Of a DNA stretch of 64,000 nt, positions 13,096 through 27,990 are shown piece after piece. Location: the NCBI GenBank assembly GCA_947044405.1, contig CAMRHE010000357.1:977501-1041500 (forward strand). Reading direction: 5' to 3'. This DNA comes from Leptodactylus fallax. Lineage: Eukaryota; Chordata; Amphibia; Anura; Leptodactylidae. The notes beneath the pieces were generated by a model, which searched no databases, was not told the DNA's origin, and worked only from the letters and a program-made list of their open reading frames with translations. The position numbers and the translations under genes were made by a program. Every line of letters starts with the position of its first letter. Positions within the stretch are counted from its first letter, which is position 1.

Positions 13096-15494
13096 ACCCA
13101 CAGAAAAAAAACGGGTGACCCAGTGATCAGCTGACCTCCCCCCTTTACCCAGGTGATGTCCTCCCATTGGAGGACATTTGGTTACTATTCAACCCTATGG
13201 GAGGTGTGATGCAGGTGTGAGACTCACTAGGTGGCGCTGTGTTGTGAGACTCAGGATCCCCTGCTATGTCACACAAGCTACAAAGCAACAGGAAATAATG
13301 CAATGCAATTATTACAAAGATCACCCTCAGCCCAGCCACAGCCAGCTCTGGGATGCCACAAATATTACTTTGCTGATCAGCTTTTGCAGGACAGTACAGG
13401 TAATGTTAACAATTCCAGGAGTCACGCTGCTCGCTTGCCATACAGTGTGTAGCGGTGGGTTTAGGTAGTGTATTGGTGCATATCCTGGTGGGTGAGCAGC
13501 AGGGTTCCCGACATGTTATTACCTGTAGCTGCACTGTCTCAGTACAGCTGATATGGAGGGGTCTTGGCTGTGGGCGGTGGGCCTCTAGAAACAATTCCAT
13601 TGGTGGGCTCTAGACATCCCAGTCCAACACTGTCTTGCATTGACTGCACAATTGACTTCTACTGTATCACAGACTGATGGTAACATCAGCAGATTCACGC
13701 CAATCATCTTTAGCTGGCATCTTAGCTGATTTGGTATCTAAGAATAACACCAGTACGTCATCAATATTAACTAAGGCTATATTGTGTAATTTACAGTGCA
13801 CACCTTACCTCTCATGTAACCTGTGGCCCTTTGTCATTTGTATAGATTATATTATGACTGTTGCTGCCATTAGTCTCATAGTCTCTTATACAAATTTTAC
13901 ACAAATCTGGTCCCAAAATATAATCTCACACCAATAAACAAGACCATAATACTCTGCCGATTCTTCTTGTTCTTTTACTCGTCTTCTTACTTTATTAACC
14001 TGGCAGTCATTTACCCAGAAAACAGGAGAAGAGACGATGTTACTAAGGAGGAATAATTATTTCAGATGCCTTTCCTCTCCTCAAAGGCCTCCACTCCACA
14101 CAGCAAGATGGAACAAAATGGGGCAATGGCTGTCAGCCCCCTTCAAAGTACTCAGGGGGCAGTGCACAGGCCATGTCCGCCCCACAACTTTTGTTCTGAC
14201 AGGTCACCAGCTGCTACTGCTAGCACCACCTCAGGACTGCAACACAGCCCCACAGACTATCCACATGGACACCAAGCCAAAGGGAAGCACAGGAGCACCG
14301 TCGCCAATCTGAGGCACACAGCAGTAGAGCAGGATGCAGGAGGAGGTGCATTACAGCAACAAGCTGAACAGATTATAGACCCATTGACTATAATAAAAAC
14401 TGTTGGGTTTCTGTTTTGGTGCCCATCATTTTACCACTCCAAAAAAAAAGTTGTCTCGTATTTTTGGCAGCATCTGCAGCAGAGACTCCCAGTGGAACCG
14501 CCAAAAGAAAGTTTCATAGTGCTATACAAAAAAAGTGAAGGCCTGCTTGCTTCTATTCAAAAGTTGAACGTCTATGCAATACAGTGCTTGAGATTTACAT
14601 ATTGCAATCTAAGAGAGTTTTGTAGTGCAGTTTAAATATGAGAGATCCAGTGAATGGGTTAACAAATGTACGCTATGTTAAAATGAGTTATATTTGCACA
14701 ATCTGCACTTTTCTTTACTGAAGTTAGAAATTAACACTATGAGAAATACATCTGATTCATATAAAATGTGCGTTTGTGTTGGATGAGATGATTCTTGCTG
14801 CATGCACACAGGTTTAATGATGTATACCTGCAATAAATCACTGAAACGAGTAAACACAAGGTGACATTGATAAATCAGTGTATGTGTTGACTATCATACT
14901 AATATCTAAAACGGCTGCAGTCTGTACTCATGTACCTTAAATAATTCCCTCCTCTTCTGTGCTTTGCATATAATAGATTCCAGGAAAATACTTGAAGACC
15001 AGTTAATAGAACATAATTTTTTTTTAGAAACATTTTTATGGAAAGATTAGTTAATAAACCACTTTAATGTCCAAGAAATTGCTTGGGATTGTAATTGCTT
15101 TATTAAATAATATTCACATCTGTCATATCTAAGAATAATTAGCAGCAATTAAAATGGAATATAAAAATGAAAAACAAAAACGGAAGATAAAGATGTCACC
15201 GTATAGTGCTAAAATACTCATCCCACTGCTCAGTAAGATGTAATGTTAGGTAATGTTTCTTACTCAATACTAGCTTAACATATTGTCCTGTAGATGTGAT
15301 TGTGTGTTATCCTACACACACATCTACACTTCTCAAAATTGAAATTGCAACACCAAGAAGGACAAGCTGTAAGGTTATGTAAATTGAGGAAGTAGCTGGT
15401 GTTGCTAAGATCTGTAAATGATCAAATTTTCAGCCTCCTAACCTCCAATCTGTGGAATGTGGGAGGGTCATAAATGCCAGACTGAAAGCAAATA
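13096..15494. other. Unannotated stretch, no gene recognised
   Basis: The longest open frame (14066-14635, plus strand) is compositionally ordinary, has no recognisable motif, and overlaps another unrelated frame. I do not call it a gene. I see no clear repeat boundary, RNA gene or splice-bounded exon that I can defend. Confidence 0.4.
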
Positions 15495-17099
15495 TTTTTA
15501 TGTTTAATCAGTTTTTATTAAAGATGTTTTCAAATATAAAAAATATAACAGGTAACAATAATGTAAATTGTCTCAGGCCAGCAGGCCCGTGGATACAGAG
15601 AAATAACAGTGTGTGGCATGAGTAAGCAAATGTCAGAGCAAAGTTACAGAAGAACTACCCCAGTGCAACCATATATGAAACAGTACAGTGAGTGTCACAA
15701 CAGAGCAATACGCAAGGGGTTGCAGTGAGCCTGACATAGGGAGTAGCCTCTGAAACATATTTAAGGAAGTAGCTTTACAGCAGACACACTGAGTAAACCA
15801 GGGGGAAGTGTAGCTACAAATCTATAGGAACAGGGAAGCAAACAGACACAGAGACAACACAGAAGGGGAGGGAGGGAAACAAATTGGTAGAAGGAGGGTA
15901 AGGGCAAGGCATCAGGAAGGACCATATGAACACTTGAAAAAAGCGCTGAGAATCAGGAAAAGAGGTTAGAGAACTCAATCGACTCCTGAAACTCCACCCA
16001 CGGCTGCTAGAGAGCATCGACCTTAAGAGAGTCATCAGCGTCCTCTGCAACCAGGGTCTCCATTCCCCGTATACAGAGGAACTCTTGGAGCCACTCCATG
16101 AGTGAGGGAGCAGTCGTGCTGCCCTAGTGCCTAGGGATAACTGATCTGGTGTCCATGTGGAAGTGTCGCAAGAGGTTGCCCTAAGGCCCCTTGTACACAT
16201 GTGCAAGTTTAGTGTGCTAACCAGGTTTTTCTGGGAATAACAGAGAGAAGAGCCAGTTTAGGAGAGGGCGCTAGGAAGAGAAAACTGACCTTGGCATATA
16301 GGTCAAATATAGAAGCCCAGAAGGGTTGTATCTCCCTGCATTCCCAACAGCTATTAGAAAGAGTCCCCTTCTCGGAACCACAGCACCAACAGCGATTGGA
16401 GACACCAGGGTAAATCCTGTGGAGGATGTCTGGACAACAATACCAGCGGGTCAATATTATAAAGTTCTTCTCCTGCTTGTGAACAAACAAAAAGGACCTA
16501 GACCACTCAGAAGGAGAGAGGTGTTGTAGAAGGTCATTATCCCAGGACCCAGTGTAGGAAGGGAAATCCAGGACACCACTTCTAGGAGCATACTGTACAT
16601 TATGGAGAGGTCGCACACAGAAGTTTCCGCCTGGAGAAAGACACTCTCCAAGCTAGTAGGACTAGAGCAGAGTAGCGGGGGTAGGGAAAATCTTCGAAGG
16701 AAACAGAGGAGTTGGTCCAGCCAGAATAAGGGAAGGCCCGGGTTTGAGGCAGAAATCTGATCAAGGGAGGGTAGGGACTCGACCTAGGCGGATATCATCC
16801 CAAGCAACCAAACAAAGGAATTGGTGGATTGAACATGGGGCTGTTAAATAGTGGGCTTAAGGGTCCTGGGATCTTACCATCATGCCAAAATTATGCTGGG
16901 ATCCAGGGCAGAGAGGGGAGGTGAACGGTGAGTAAATCTGCCTCGATGGATACCCTCTGCTTGTCTAGGCACCTATAATGCCAGTCAAATAAACGTAGCA
17001 AGGCCGCCAATCTATAATATAAATGAGGGTCAGTTAATCCCAATCAACGCGTGAGTGTATAGAACTTAAGACTGCTACAAGCTGAGCCACACATGAAAC
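15495..17099 (-). pseudogene. L1-type LINE 3' fragment (ORF2 C-terminus)
   Basis: The minus strand of 16209-16616 encodes a decayed ORF2 C-terminal segment: LHRIYPGVSNRCWCCGSEKG, then CREIQPFWASIFDLYAKV. This has the cysteine-rich block and the 'PFW..IFDL' block of L1-clade LINEs. The fragment continues in other frames toward 15814 and into an A/T-rich 3' region near 15500. It ends at 17099, where a solo LTR begins, so the LTR inserted into or beside it. Confidence 0.72.
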
Positions 17100-17767
17100 T
17101 GTAAGATGGGGAAACAGCCCTCATGTTGTGAATGTACGGTACCTGTTTCTGTAGATAAGTTTTTTGTTTTTTTTTATAAACTGACATTTGGTCGTTTGAC
17201 CACAAGAGGCCACCTCAGAAATGGGAAAAAGACTGTAATTATGTAATTCCCTGGAGTAGTGACGTGGAGACCCTGTTCTGCAGAGGTGGAACAACAAGGA
17301 GGAGCAGAGAGTGTGTGGCAGCCATCTTGGGAGTGTGCTTTGAGCTATGAGGAGGAGGACTGGAGTGTGGTACACATGTAGTAGGATTCCTAAAGGACCA
17401 GAGGACACAGCAAAGTGGAGCTGAATCAAAGACTGTTCCAGAGTTGGTCCAGATAGCATCCTGAAAGAGAAGATTGCCATTAAGGACCCGGCTGAGAAGT
17501 GGCACTGTCAGTGAGACTGCATGTTTTCTGGATGAGCCCCTCTTCCAGTTGTTCCAAACAAAGGCTAAAGGTACCCAACAGACCCGGGTCAGTAAGAGGA
17601 GTAATCGTGCACGCACCACATTGCATTTTGGCGCCAAATTGCTTGGGACTGAGTAAGGGCCTGTAGTTAGACTAGTTAGGTATACTCATCTTCACAGGCC
17701 ACACTACTGGTGAATTATCTACCTATTCGGTAGTAAGGACTAAGACTCAGAGTTCTATAGAGTTGTA

Positions 17768-19379
<1,612 letters not shown>

Positions 19380-19805
19380 TAACTCTCAGAGAGGAGCTTC
19401 TAAGGAAGTCTGGAAGCGACATTTTATGCAATTTCACATTTCTTTGGTTTGCAAGCTGACCTACTATTATATTTACTTGGTTGTACTTTGTTTGGGGGGA
19501 TAGGGGTATTTTGATAAGTTTGTAAGCTCTTGTGTTATACAGCCGGTGCACCTATCACACTCACTGAATTGTTCCTGTGACTAGGGTGATAAGAAGGTAA
19601 CAAGCAGCTGGTTAGTTGCAGCTTGCAGATAGGTAAAAGCTTGGAGTATATTAGAAGCGCACATTAGAGGGCACCGCGCTGTTTTTGGTAAAGGGGTGTT
19701 ACTACACTAAGTAAAATCTTGTTTTTGCTAAATTGAGTTGGAGTCGCTTCCTTTTTTCGTGACTTAGCTGTATCCCGGGGAGCCCACCCCGGTACACAGT
19801 TTACA

Positions 19806-21805
19806 AAACAACCAAAAGCCTACTGTAGATGCGAGAAAAAAAATGCGGAATGCGAATGGGCAGGGCCTGAAACACATAAAGAACGGAATGCCCATTTATG
19901 ATAAGGCTCTAGTGCCGTACTCCACACCAACAACTTTGTCTCCACAACTCAGCCACCATCAGCAAAAGATACTGAGGGCTGTTCTCCAAGGCAGTCCTTC
20001 CAGGGGTCTGGTTACCTTCTCTCCTCCTGGCACAATGTCCTAATGATGGACAGCAGAATTCCTTGTCTCATGGCTTTCTTTATGTGAGTATTGGGCAGAA
20101 TCTTCTCCCCCAGGGGCTGTATGGAAGCCGTTGGGTCTCAGTGCACAGAGCTGTCTTGCTCTGTCGCCAACTACGTACTGCACTGAACTACAGCAACTAC
20201 CCAGTCCCCACAAAAGTCTCCCAGACCCCACCCTGTGGCCTTTGATAGGCCAGGGCTGTACAGTGGGGAAACTAACAGGGAAATATACAGTAGGGAGAGC
20301 TGAAAAACAATACAGTGAACATAAAACATTGTCAGGAACTGAGCACACTGGGTCTTGAATCCTTGACTTCCCAGCCATGTTCTGCAACCTTGACCATTAT
20401 GCCATTGAAGAAGCCTGTTTGTTCTTTGACTTGCTTAGCCTGGACTTTTCTATTGGAATGATTAGCTTATGGATCTCACCTGCTCTGTGGCCAATCACAG
20501 TATAACAATCCCTACATAAACCCACAGCTTACTCCATCCTGTGCCTGATTTGTTTGCCTTGATCCTCACCATTACTCTACTGCTCCTGTGTACCAAACTC
20601 TGCATACATCTGACTACGGTTGATCTACTGCTCCTGTGTATGGAACTCTGCAAACATCTGACCACGGTTACTTCTACTCCTGAGGTACTATTTCTGCATC
20701 TCTTACTATTTAAGTACTGTGCCATTGCCTCACCAATTGGAATCCAGATCTGATAACTAGCATCGTTACAAACATATAGACAGGACATACAAACACACTC
20801 AGAGGCACAAAAACAATAGAAACAGGAGCACTTTGGAATGCTGCAAGAGCCATTGCAGAGCCTGGAGAACATTGCCAGAGGGGTGGGAAGTTCCTTCCTC
20901 AACTTTTTCATCTGGAGAGCCATGGAAGCACCGGTTAGCTGCAGAATACTAGGTCCAGAAGAAAGCCGGGTGTTATGGATGTAGATGCAAGGCCACAATA
21001 AAAGCAAACCACCCCTGATGAGGTCATATATTGTATTGGGAAAGTTATTTCAGAAAGATATTTCATCAGTTTACTATATGGTGCCTGATGTAAAAACTAC
21101 ACTTCCTGGAATGCAAATCGCAGGAGACTGATTTGTTCTGTGCAGACATCGATCCAGAAGGGCTAGCATAGTTATGTCTGCAGAAATGCATTGCATCTGT
21201 GAATGAGAGTACAATATCATAATAATACAGGTTGATACAATTTTTATAAATAGCGCTTAATCTTGAACATATTTTCACCATATACCAGTACAGTAACATA
21301 ACATCAGGTTCTATATATTTGTACAATGAGAATATCATTTGAATTACTTATATAAGATTTAGTTGTGCTATCAGTTATGGTATATGTCATACCACATATA
21401 TTAGAACCTCACAGCTATAACCTCCTAGATATATAGCTTTATATGTGATGAGGCTTGTGGCTGCTGTTCCAGAATCATCACTCCCTGATGTAAGTCTTTT
21501 TATAGACATAACAATATTAGTCTGAAGTTTATGAATGATGTCAATGCTTATGATGCTGACCATATGGAACACTTCTAAAAGCCACTTCTGTGTTTGTATC
21601 AGACATACAGAGTAGATTTGTCATGAAGCACCTTCTCACACACTGCATCAAGTTCATATATCAAGGGGAATCTTGCCTTTTATGGGGTTATTCAGCAAAT
21701 TTATATTAATATTTAAAACATTATGGAAATATTAGTTTTTTGTCCACATGTCAGCAAGCCTACTAAGGGATTTTTAGTAATAGCAGATCACCATTTTAAT
21801 CAGAG
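19806..21805. other. Unannotated stretch with one short tandem duplication
   Basis: No gene is recognised. The minus-strand frame at 20495-21007 arises partly from a tandem duplication (20577-20672) and has no domain. The region 21060-21800 is A/T-rich and featureless to me. Confidence 0.4.
20577..20672. repeat. Two-copy 48-bp tandem repeat
   Basis: Both copies begin ctactgctcctgtgta (20577 and 20625) and differ at only a few positions. Both contain 'catctgac(t/c)acggtt'. Confidence 0.75.
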
Positions 21806-22224
21806 GTATAGCTGGCGTTTCAGTGCATACTGATAGGGGAACAAATTCGAGGTTTGAATGGGCCCTGAACCTAGGTAACACGCAGTGACATAAATACCGG
21901 GGTAGCGGCGGGAGTGGCTGAAAGAGGGCCTGGTACATTAGGGGGCCCGGCAGGCCCCTGATGTTTTTTTTTTTAATAGGCCGTTACCTGCTGGTGTAAC
22001 ACGAGCAGGTAATGGGCCCTATTTACTTTTCAGCCCCAGAGTATAATGATCGGAGGCCCGGGGGAGGTGAGGGAATATAAAAAACACTCCTTTCCTCTCC
22101 TGCGCTCCATCAGGCTTCAGGCCTCCTTGGTGACATCCAGGCCAATGTCATTATGCATTGCGACGCCAGCCGTGACGTCTGGTTCAACATTGAAGAAGGC
22201 TGAAACCGGGGACAGATACATATG

Positions 22225-22554
22225 CAGGTGCATCTCAATAAATTAGAATATTTTTGAAACGTTCATTCATTTCAGCAATTCAGTAATACAATTCATAATC
22301 AGCATCTTCCATGATTGTGTTTCCTACTGAACCAGACTGGGGGACCATTTAAAGGCTTAGTAAACCTTGGCAGGTGACACACTGAATTTACAATACTAAA
22401 CTTTTTTACAATATTCTAATTTTCTTAGATTTGAGTTTTCATTACCTGTAATCCATAATCAACATTTACAGGAATAAAACACTTAAAATAGAACACTCTG
22501 TGTGTAAAGAATCTACAAAATATAAAGATATTCTAATTTTTTGAGATGAACCTG
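22225..22554. mobile_element. Mariner-like MITE
   Basis: The tips caggtgcatctcaataaatt and, at the right, ttttttgagatgaacctg are inverted repeats of about 27 bp. The right end is followed by TA (22555-22556). The left TA is offset by two bases (22221-22222), perhaps by mutation. At about 330 bp it has no coding capacity. Confidence 0.7.
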
Positions 22555-22655
22555 TAAGTAACACTGGTTTTTATGTTCGTCCCCTCCCCTGGGTCTCCGA
22601 TCATTATACTCTGAGGTCTGAAAAGACCCCAAAGTATAATGATTGTTCATGGGTG

Positions 22656-22779
22656 GTCCACAATGGGACATAATACTGTGTGCAGGGACCACTATGGGGC
22701 ATAATAGTGTGTGCAGGGGCCAATATGGGGCATAATAGTGTGTGCAGGGGCCACTATGGGGCATAATAGTGTGTGCACA
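22656..22779. repeat. 31-bp minisatellite (4 units)
   Basis: Four units have 'cca(c/a)tatggggcataata' and 'gtgtgtgcagg' at a 31-bp step. The last three are nearly identical, which points to recent homogenisation compared with the array at 10097-10275. Confidence 0.75.
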
Positions 22780-23127
22780 TCTTTACAACTGCAGAAGTGC
22801 ATCCTAACTATAGTGATAATAAGAAAAGTATAGTGTTCCGAATGAGCAAGAATACAGTATATACTGCAATTGTACTTTACCCATTATAATCAAGCGTTTC
22901 AGTGCAATAAACATCTAAAGCATTTTATAAAAACTGTCTACTATGTTATGTTATAATAGTAGAAAAAAAGGGACTATTACATTAACCCCTTATGGACGGG
23001 GCCCATTTTGGCCTTAATAACCAAGCATCTTTTTTTTTTGTCTTTTTAATGGAATGGAAAAAAGTCTTAAAATTTTTTGACATGATTTGTTTTGCTATAA
23101 ATTTTGCTCCGCTCACCGTGGAACATA

Positions 23128-24768
23128 CAGTCATATGAAAAAGTTTGGGCACCCCTATTAATCTTAATCATTTTTAGTTCTAAATATTTGGGTGTTTGCA
23201 ACAGCCATTTCAATTTGATATATCTAATAACTGATGGACACAGTAATATTTCAGGATTGAAATGAGGTTTATTGTACTAACAGAAAATGTGCAATATGCA
23301 TTAAACCAAAATTTGACCGGTGCAAAAGTATGGGCACCTCAACAGAAAAGTGACATTAATATTTAATAGATCCTCCTTTTGCAAAAATAACAGCCGCTTC
23401 CTGTAGCTTTTAATCAGTTCCTGGATCCTGGATGAAGGTATTTTTGACCATTCCTCTTTACAAAACAATTCCAGTTCAGTTAAGTTTGATGGTCGCCGAG
23501 CATGGACAGCCCGCTTCAAATTATCCCACAGATGTTCAATGATATTCAGGTCTGGGGACTGGGATGGCCATTCCAGAACATTGTAATTGTTCCTCTGCAT
23601 GAATGCCTGAGTAGATTTGGAGCTGTGTTTTGGATCATTGTCTTGCTGAAATATCCATCCCCGGCGTAACTTCAAATTCGTCACTGATTCTTGTACATTA
23701 TTCTCAAGAATCTGCTGATACTGAGTTGAATCCATGCGACCCTCAACTTTAACAAGATTCCCGATGCCGGCATTGGCCACACAGCCCCAAAGCATGATGA
23801 ACCTCCACCAAATTTTACAGTGGGTAGCAAGTGTTTTTCTTGGAATGCTGTGTTTTTTTGACGCCATGCATAACGCCTTTTTGTATGACCAAACAACTCA
23901 ATTTTTGTTTCATCAGTCCACAGGACCTTCTTCCAAAATGAAGCTGGCTTGTCCAAATGTGCTTTTGCATACCTCAGGCGACTCTGTTTGTGGCGTGCTT
24001 TCAGAAACGGCTTCTTTCGCATCACTTTCCCATACAGCTTCTCCTTGTGCAAAGTGTGCTGTATTGTTGACCGATGCACAGTGACACCATCTGCAGCAAG
24101 ATGATGCTGCAGCTCTTTGGAGGTGGTCTGTGGATTGTCCTTGACTGTTCTCACCATTCTTCTTCTCTGCCTTTCTGATATTTTTCTTGGCCTGCCACTT
24201 CTGGGCTTAACAAGAACTGTCCCTGTGGTCTTCCATTTCCTTACTATGTTCCTCACAGTGGAAACTGACAGGTTAAATCTCTGAGACAACTTTTTGTATC
24301 CTTCCCCTGAACAACTATGTTGAACAATCTTTGTTTTCAGATCATTTGAGAGTTGTTTTGAGGAGCCCATGATGCCACTCTTCAGAGGAGATTCAAATAG
24401 GAGAACAACTTGCAATTGGCCACCTTAAATACCTTTTGTCATGATTGGATACACCTGGCTATGAAGTTCAAAGCTCAGTGAGGTTACAAAACCAATTTTG
24501 TGCTTCAGTAAGTCAGTAAAAAGTAGTTAAGAGTATTCAAATCAATAAAATGATAAGGGTACCCAAATTTTTGCACCGGTCAAATTTTGGTTTAATGCAT
24601 ATTGCACATTTTCTTTTAGTACAATAAACCTCATTTCAATCCTGAAATATTACTGTGTCCATCAGTTATTAGATATATCAAATTGAAATGGCTGTTGCAA
24701 ACACCCAAATATTTAGAACTAAAAATGATTAAGATTAATAGGGGTGCCCAAACTTTTTCATATGACTG
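23128..24768 (-). mobile_element. Tc1-like transposon with long IR/DR ends
   Basis: Inverted repeats of roughly 200 bp begin cagtcatatgaaaaagtttg and are flanked by TA (23126-23127, 24769-24770). Each end has an outer '(t/c)tgggcacccc'-type motif and an inner motif near 'ccggtgcaaaagtatgggca' (about 23318-23337) and its counterpart near 24560-24585. The length is 1641 bp. The family differs from the copies at 804 and 17768. It is the best preserved DNA transposon in the window. Confidence 0.93.
23356..24370 (-). pseudogene. Tc1-like transposase, nearly intact
   Basis: The start is the ATG of MGSSKQLSNDLKTKIV at 24370. One open frame carries the helix-turn-helix region, the GRPRK linker motif (about residue 65) and the first catalytic block WTDETKIELFG. 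A single base appears to be missing in the GGGS-to-MLWG junction near 23798-23805. After it the frame continues with [11 protein letters not shown] and SPDLNIIEHLW. A second small lesion near 23396 takes the last residues out of the expected AVIFAKGG-type tail, whose stop would lie at 23356. A base-calling error at the first site cannot be excluded. Confidence 0.88.
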
Positions 24769-25327
24769 TATGTAATGTGTTAACTTTATTCCATAGGTCT
24801 GTACAATTATAGCAATATCCAATATATGGAGGTTTTTTTTTAAATTATTTTACTAGTTTTGCTGAAAATAAACTTTTCTAAATATATATTTGCTTTTACA
24901 TAGCCATCTTCTAAGAGCCATAACTTATTTTTATTTTTCTGTCTATGGAGCTGCGAAACAGGTTGACATTTTCATTGGTACCATTTTCATCACTTTTAAT
25001 TACTTTTTAGCTGGTGGGATGGGCAAAAAACAGTTTAGGCATTTTTAAAACATTTTTTATGGAATCCACCCTACAAGTTAAATAATGTGGTTCTTTAATA
25101 GATTATCTCAGAAAAATATAAGTAAAGTGGCTAAAATATAACTTTTATTATAAAGTATTCAAACGTTAATTTAATACACAAACTGCATATCAGTCATACT
25201 TCAGACCAACTCCAAACCGAGTGTTGTCAGGTTTCAGTAAGGGGTTAATTTAAAGCAGTATGCGTAGAACCATTTGCTTGGCTATTCTGCCAAAAAGTGA
25301 TTAAATAGTGGATTCAATGGCCTGACT

Positions 25328-25630
25328 TAGGCCGGGGCCCCACGTGGCATAAATGCCACAGAAAAAAAAACCGCAGCATTTTACAATCTCTGCAAAGTGG
25401 ATTCTAGCTTATCCCATCCACACATTGCGAAAAAATACACGTAGCGGACACTCTGCGATTTCCAGAACCGTCACCGTTTTGGAAATTGCAGCATGTCAAT
25501 TATACTTACGGAAACGTCGACAATTTCCCTATAGGAATAATGGAAGCAGAAAGTCATCAGAGGAATCCTCTGCGGACTTTCTGTGAAAAGCGCTGCAGGA
25601 AAACCTGTGATGCGTTGTCCCAAACAGTAC
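25328..25630. repeat. MITE, inverted copy of the 12815-13095 family
   Basis: The left end contains 'ggggccccacgtggcat'. Interior segments 'gcagcatgtcaattat', 'ccctatagga' and 'cctctgcggactttctgtg' are the reverse complement of those at 12815-13095. Apart from terminal palindromy there is no coding potential. Confidence 0.6.
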
Positions 25631-27990
25631 CTTAGAGTACCATTGATGTATTCTCCCCCAGTCTCTTTAGAATGCCTGTAGCACTGTTGCCATTAATGAA
25701 AATCTATATCTTATTTTTTATGCAAATTAAGTTCTTACATTTAAATGGGGAGAACTAACAGAAGAAGTCAAGCTCTCCCTGCCCCAACACTGCCCTTCTG
25801 CTGCAATTGATGCCCCTGAGCCCTGCTAATGTAGTGTCCTACTGGGAGCACTACATAAGTTTTGTATGCATGTATGTGCCTTTGAGAACCAGTATTACTG
25901 TTTTTTTTACTGTTAATATGTATATGTGCCTTTTAACAGAACAAAGCACTTGATAATTGGTGCTGAGTTGATGGTACAATCCTGACTTGGCATTCTGGGT
26001 AGGGTGGGGAGTAGACAATTGGTCTTCTCTTCCTTGGGAAGATGTAGTATGACAAGGAGAAACTAGGAGACTAAGCCAGAGTCCCAAGGTAAGCTGTAAG
26101 ATACCAGCTCTAGGACAGCTCTATGATGTTCTGCAGTCAGGGATTTATCCCTGATTACCTTGTGGAAATTGAAGTGTGCATGATCAGTATGTGAAGATAA
26201 GGTTATATGGACTCCATAGCTATGACCCTGCTTGCAGCCTCAGGTCAAAGAGGACAACCCTGAGAATCTATACCCTTCAACCTGGCAATGTAGAGATTTG
26301 TGGATTTAGTGGATATAGCACATTTTTCTGAACAGACAGGGGACTATGGTACCCTTAATGTGTCCCCGTCTATGGGTGATCAGACCCCCTTGAGTTCAAG
26401 GAAATAAAATTCCAAGTGAACCTTTTTCCCTAGGTCACATAAAAATAAACAAAAAGAAACATAAAAATATTAGGCATTCATTGTCCAAATATGCCTGAAT
26501 TAGAAACATATAAATATATTTATTTTATATATCTTATATGTTTGTCCATGTCTGTCTATATGTTACATGTTCAGTCGACCACAGCTGAAATGCAATAAAC
26601 TAAAAAAAGTATTGACTGCTTACTAGCTCAAAGGGTGACAGGTGATGTAGAGGATAGGGAGGAGAGCAGTAAATAAGAAAGGGAGGCATATATTACACAA
26701 GAGCAGCCCCTTACAGAAACACCTCACCCTCTTATGAAAAAGTAAAAGACGACGTTCTCCCCTTTGTTGAATAATTTCTAAATAAGTGAATACATATACT
26801 GTATATGTTTTGGTGAATGTGAGGTGTACTTGATATACCACTTATACTCAGTCAGTGTTTATGGGTGTTGGTATGTATCAAGTATATCATATTGTCTTTG
26901 TATTTGTGTGGCTAATATTAAATTGAATTGGATTTTGCTTTATAAATAAAGAAAACATGATTTCTACACTAAAGACTATAAGGTATATAGCAGTCATGGC
27001 CATACTGTTGGGATACTAAAATTGCTAAGTGGAATGGAAGTAATCTGAAATATCAGATATCAAGGATATTGTAGGTTTTGGTCAATTTTGTTATATACTA
27101 TTGAGCTTGGTTAATACCAGTTTGGAAGATTTGATTAATCTAATATTATTGGCTAAAGGTTTATACTAAAATCTATGAATACTGACAACCTGTTGTATGA
27201 GAACATCTTATAAAATACTTGCCAATGTACACTGTTATTCAGATGGTCCTTTTCATATGTGATTAAGCCTTTATTATGCTCTGTGTTTCCCTCCCATTCA
27301 CTATGTTTGCGAGGGGATCTTGAGTGGTATAAGCTGTAACTGACAGCTAACATTCTGCTTCATTAATGGGGGGGTTTAACCCTTTAGATGCCACTGTCTC
27401 TTAGATCCGCTTCTAGCTATCGGATACCGTGGCCCAGTAACTGTAACTACATTTACCCCAAATTAGTCACCTGCCAGGACCAACTGGTGAAGATCCCTTT
27501 TCTGTTGTTATAATCTGGACTGTATCTCCCCAAAACCATAGACTACAAAAGTTCTTTGTCAGCATCACCCCTTACCAGTCAGCTAACAAGGGAATCCTCT
27601 TCACATGCTCTCCACTATATTGTAAGACTGTGTTGCTGTGAGATATTGCAGCTCTTTATGGAAGTTCTCCTCAGTAAAGAGAATTTTGGTTAACAAAGGA
27701 CTGTGTCTTTTGCTACGGTGCTCAATAAAGAGGGAGGCTGACGCCGAGTGGCACATTCCGTGACGTTCTCACAAGAGTGGAGTGAAGACCGGTTGAACCT
27801 TTGCCTTGTCACGTGTTGATTCGTGAAGTGGTTTAAGGTTGGGGTGGCAGCGGGTGTGGTTTTACGTTGATGATAAATTAATCACGTCAAAAGGTCAGTA
27901 CATGGAATCTCTGGTTACCCAAGGATCCAATATATCGTCCCATGCTCATAGGAAATAACCCCCGGTGACAGTTGGTGATAGTAGGTAATC
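25631..27990. other. Unannotated A/T-rich stretch
   Basis: No gene is recognised. At 27330-27400 'gtaactgacagctaacattc' and a following 'ggtttaaccctttagatgcc' resemble the interior of the TTAA element near 4855-4935, so a fragment of that family is likely. The segment 27630-27760 has an 'aataaagagggaggctgacg' stretch that could be an LTR remnant, but I see no partner. Confidence 0.4.

Larger units (their letters stand above)
21806..22790. mobile_element. Non-autonomous element with 31-bp minisatellite, copy 2
   Basis: It has the same parts as 9590-10365: a 'gggcccggcaggcccctg' segment with T-run, a 'ccccagagtataatgat' segment, a hairpin-like 'gaggtctgaaaagacccc' and a 31-bp array. It is interrupted by a mariner-like MITE at 22225-22554. 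The boundaries are approximate. Confidence 0.55.
22982..25248. mobile_element. TTAA-bounded non-autonomous element, split by a Tc1-like insertion
   Basis: The left end reads ttaaccccttatgg and the right end, on the other strand, ttaaccccttactg, matching the termini at 4719 and 8631. The interior words near 24780-24830 match those near 4690-4715. Without the nested Tc1-like element it is about 0.6 kb. No transposase is seen; the TTAA target suggests a piggyBac or Kolobok relative. Confidence 0.6.

Noticed and set aside
14066..14635. Open frame of 189 codons, a possible host gene
   Set aside because: No recognisable domain, no exon structure I can defend, and another unrelated frame overlaps it. 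Length alone is not convincing in a 64-kb eukaryotic window.
15320..15400. 'tgaaattgcaacaccaagaagg' block, possibly the end of a DNA transposon
   Set aside because: No matching inverted terminus or target duplication was found within reach.
20333..20405. Segment resembling a reversed tRNA-like SINE head
   Set aside because: Only a vague likeness to a T-arm box in reverse. No A box/B box spacing, tail or flanking duplication could be shown.
27630..27900. Possible retroviral or LTR remnant with an AATAAA-like signal
   Set aside because: No second LTR, primer site or coding remnant; the AATAAA match alone is weak in A/T-rich DNA.
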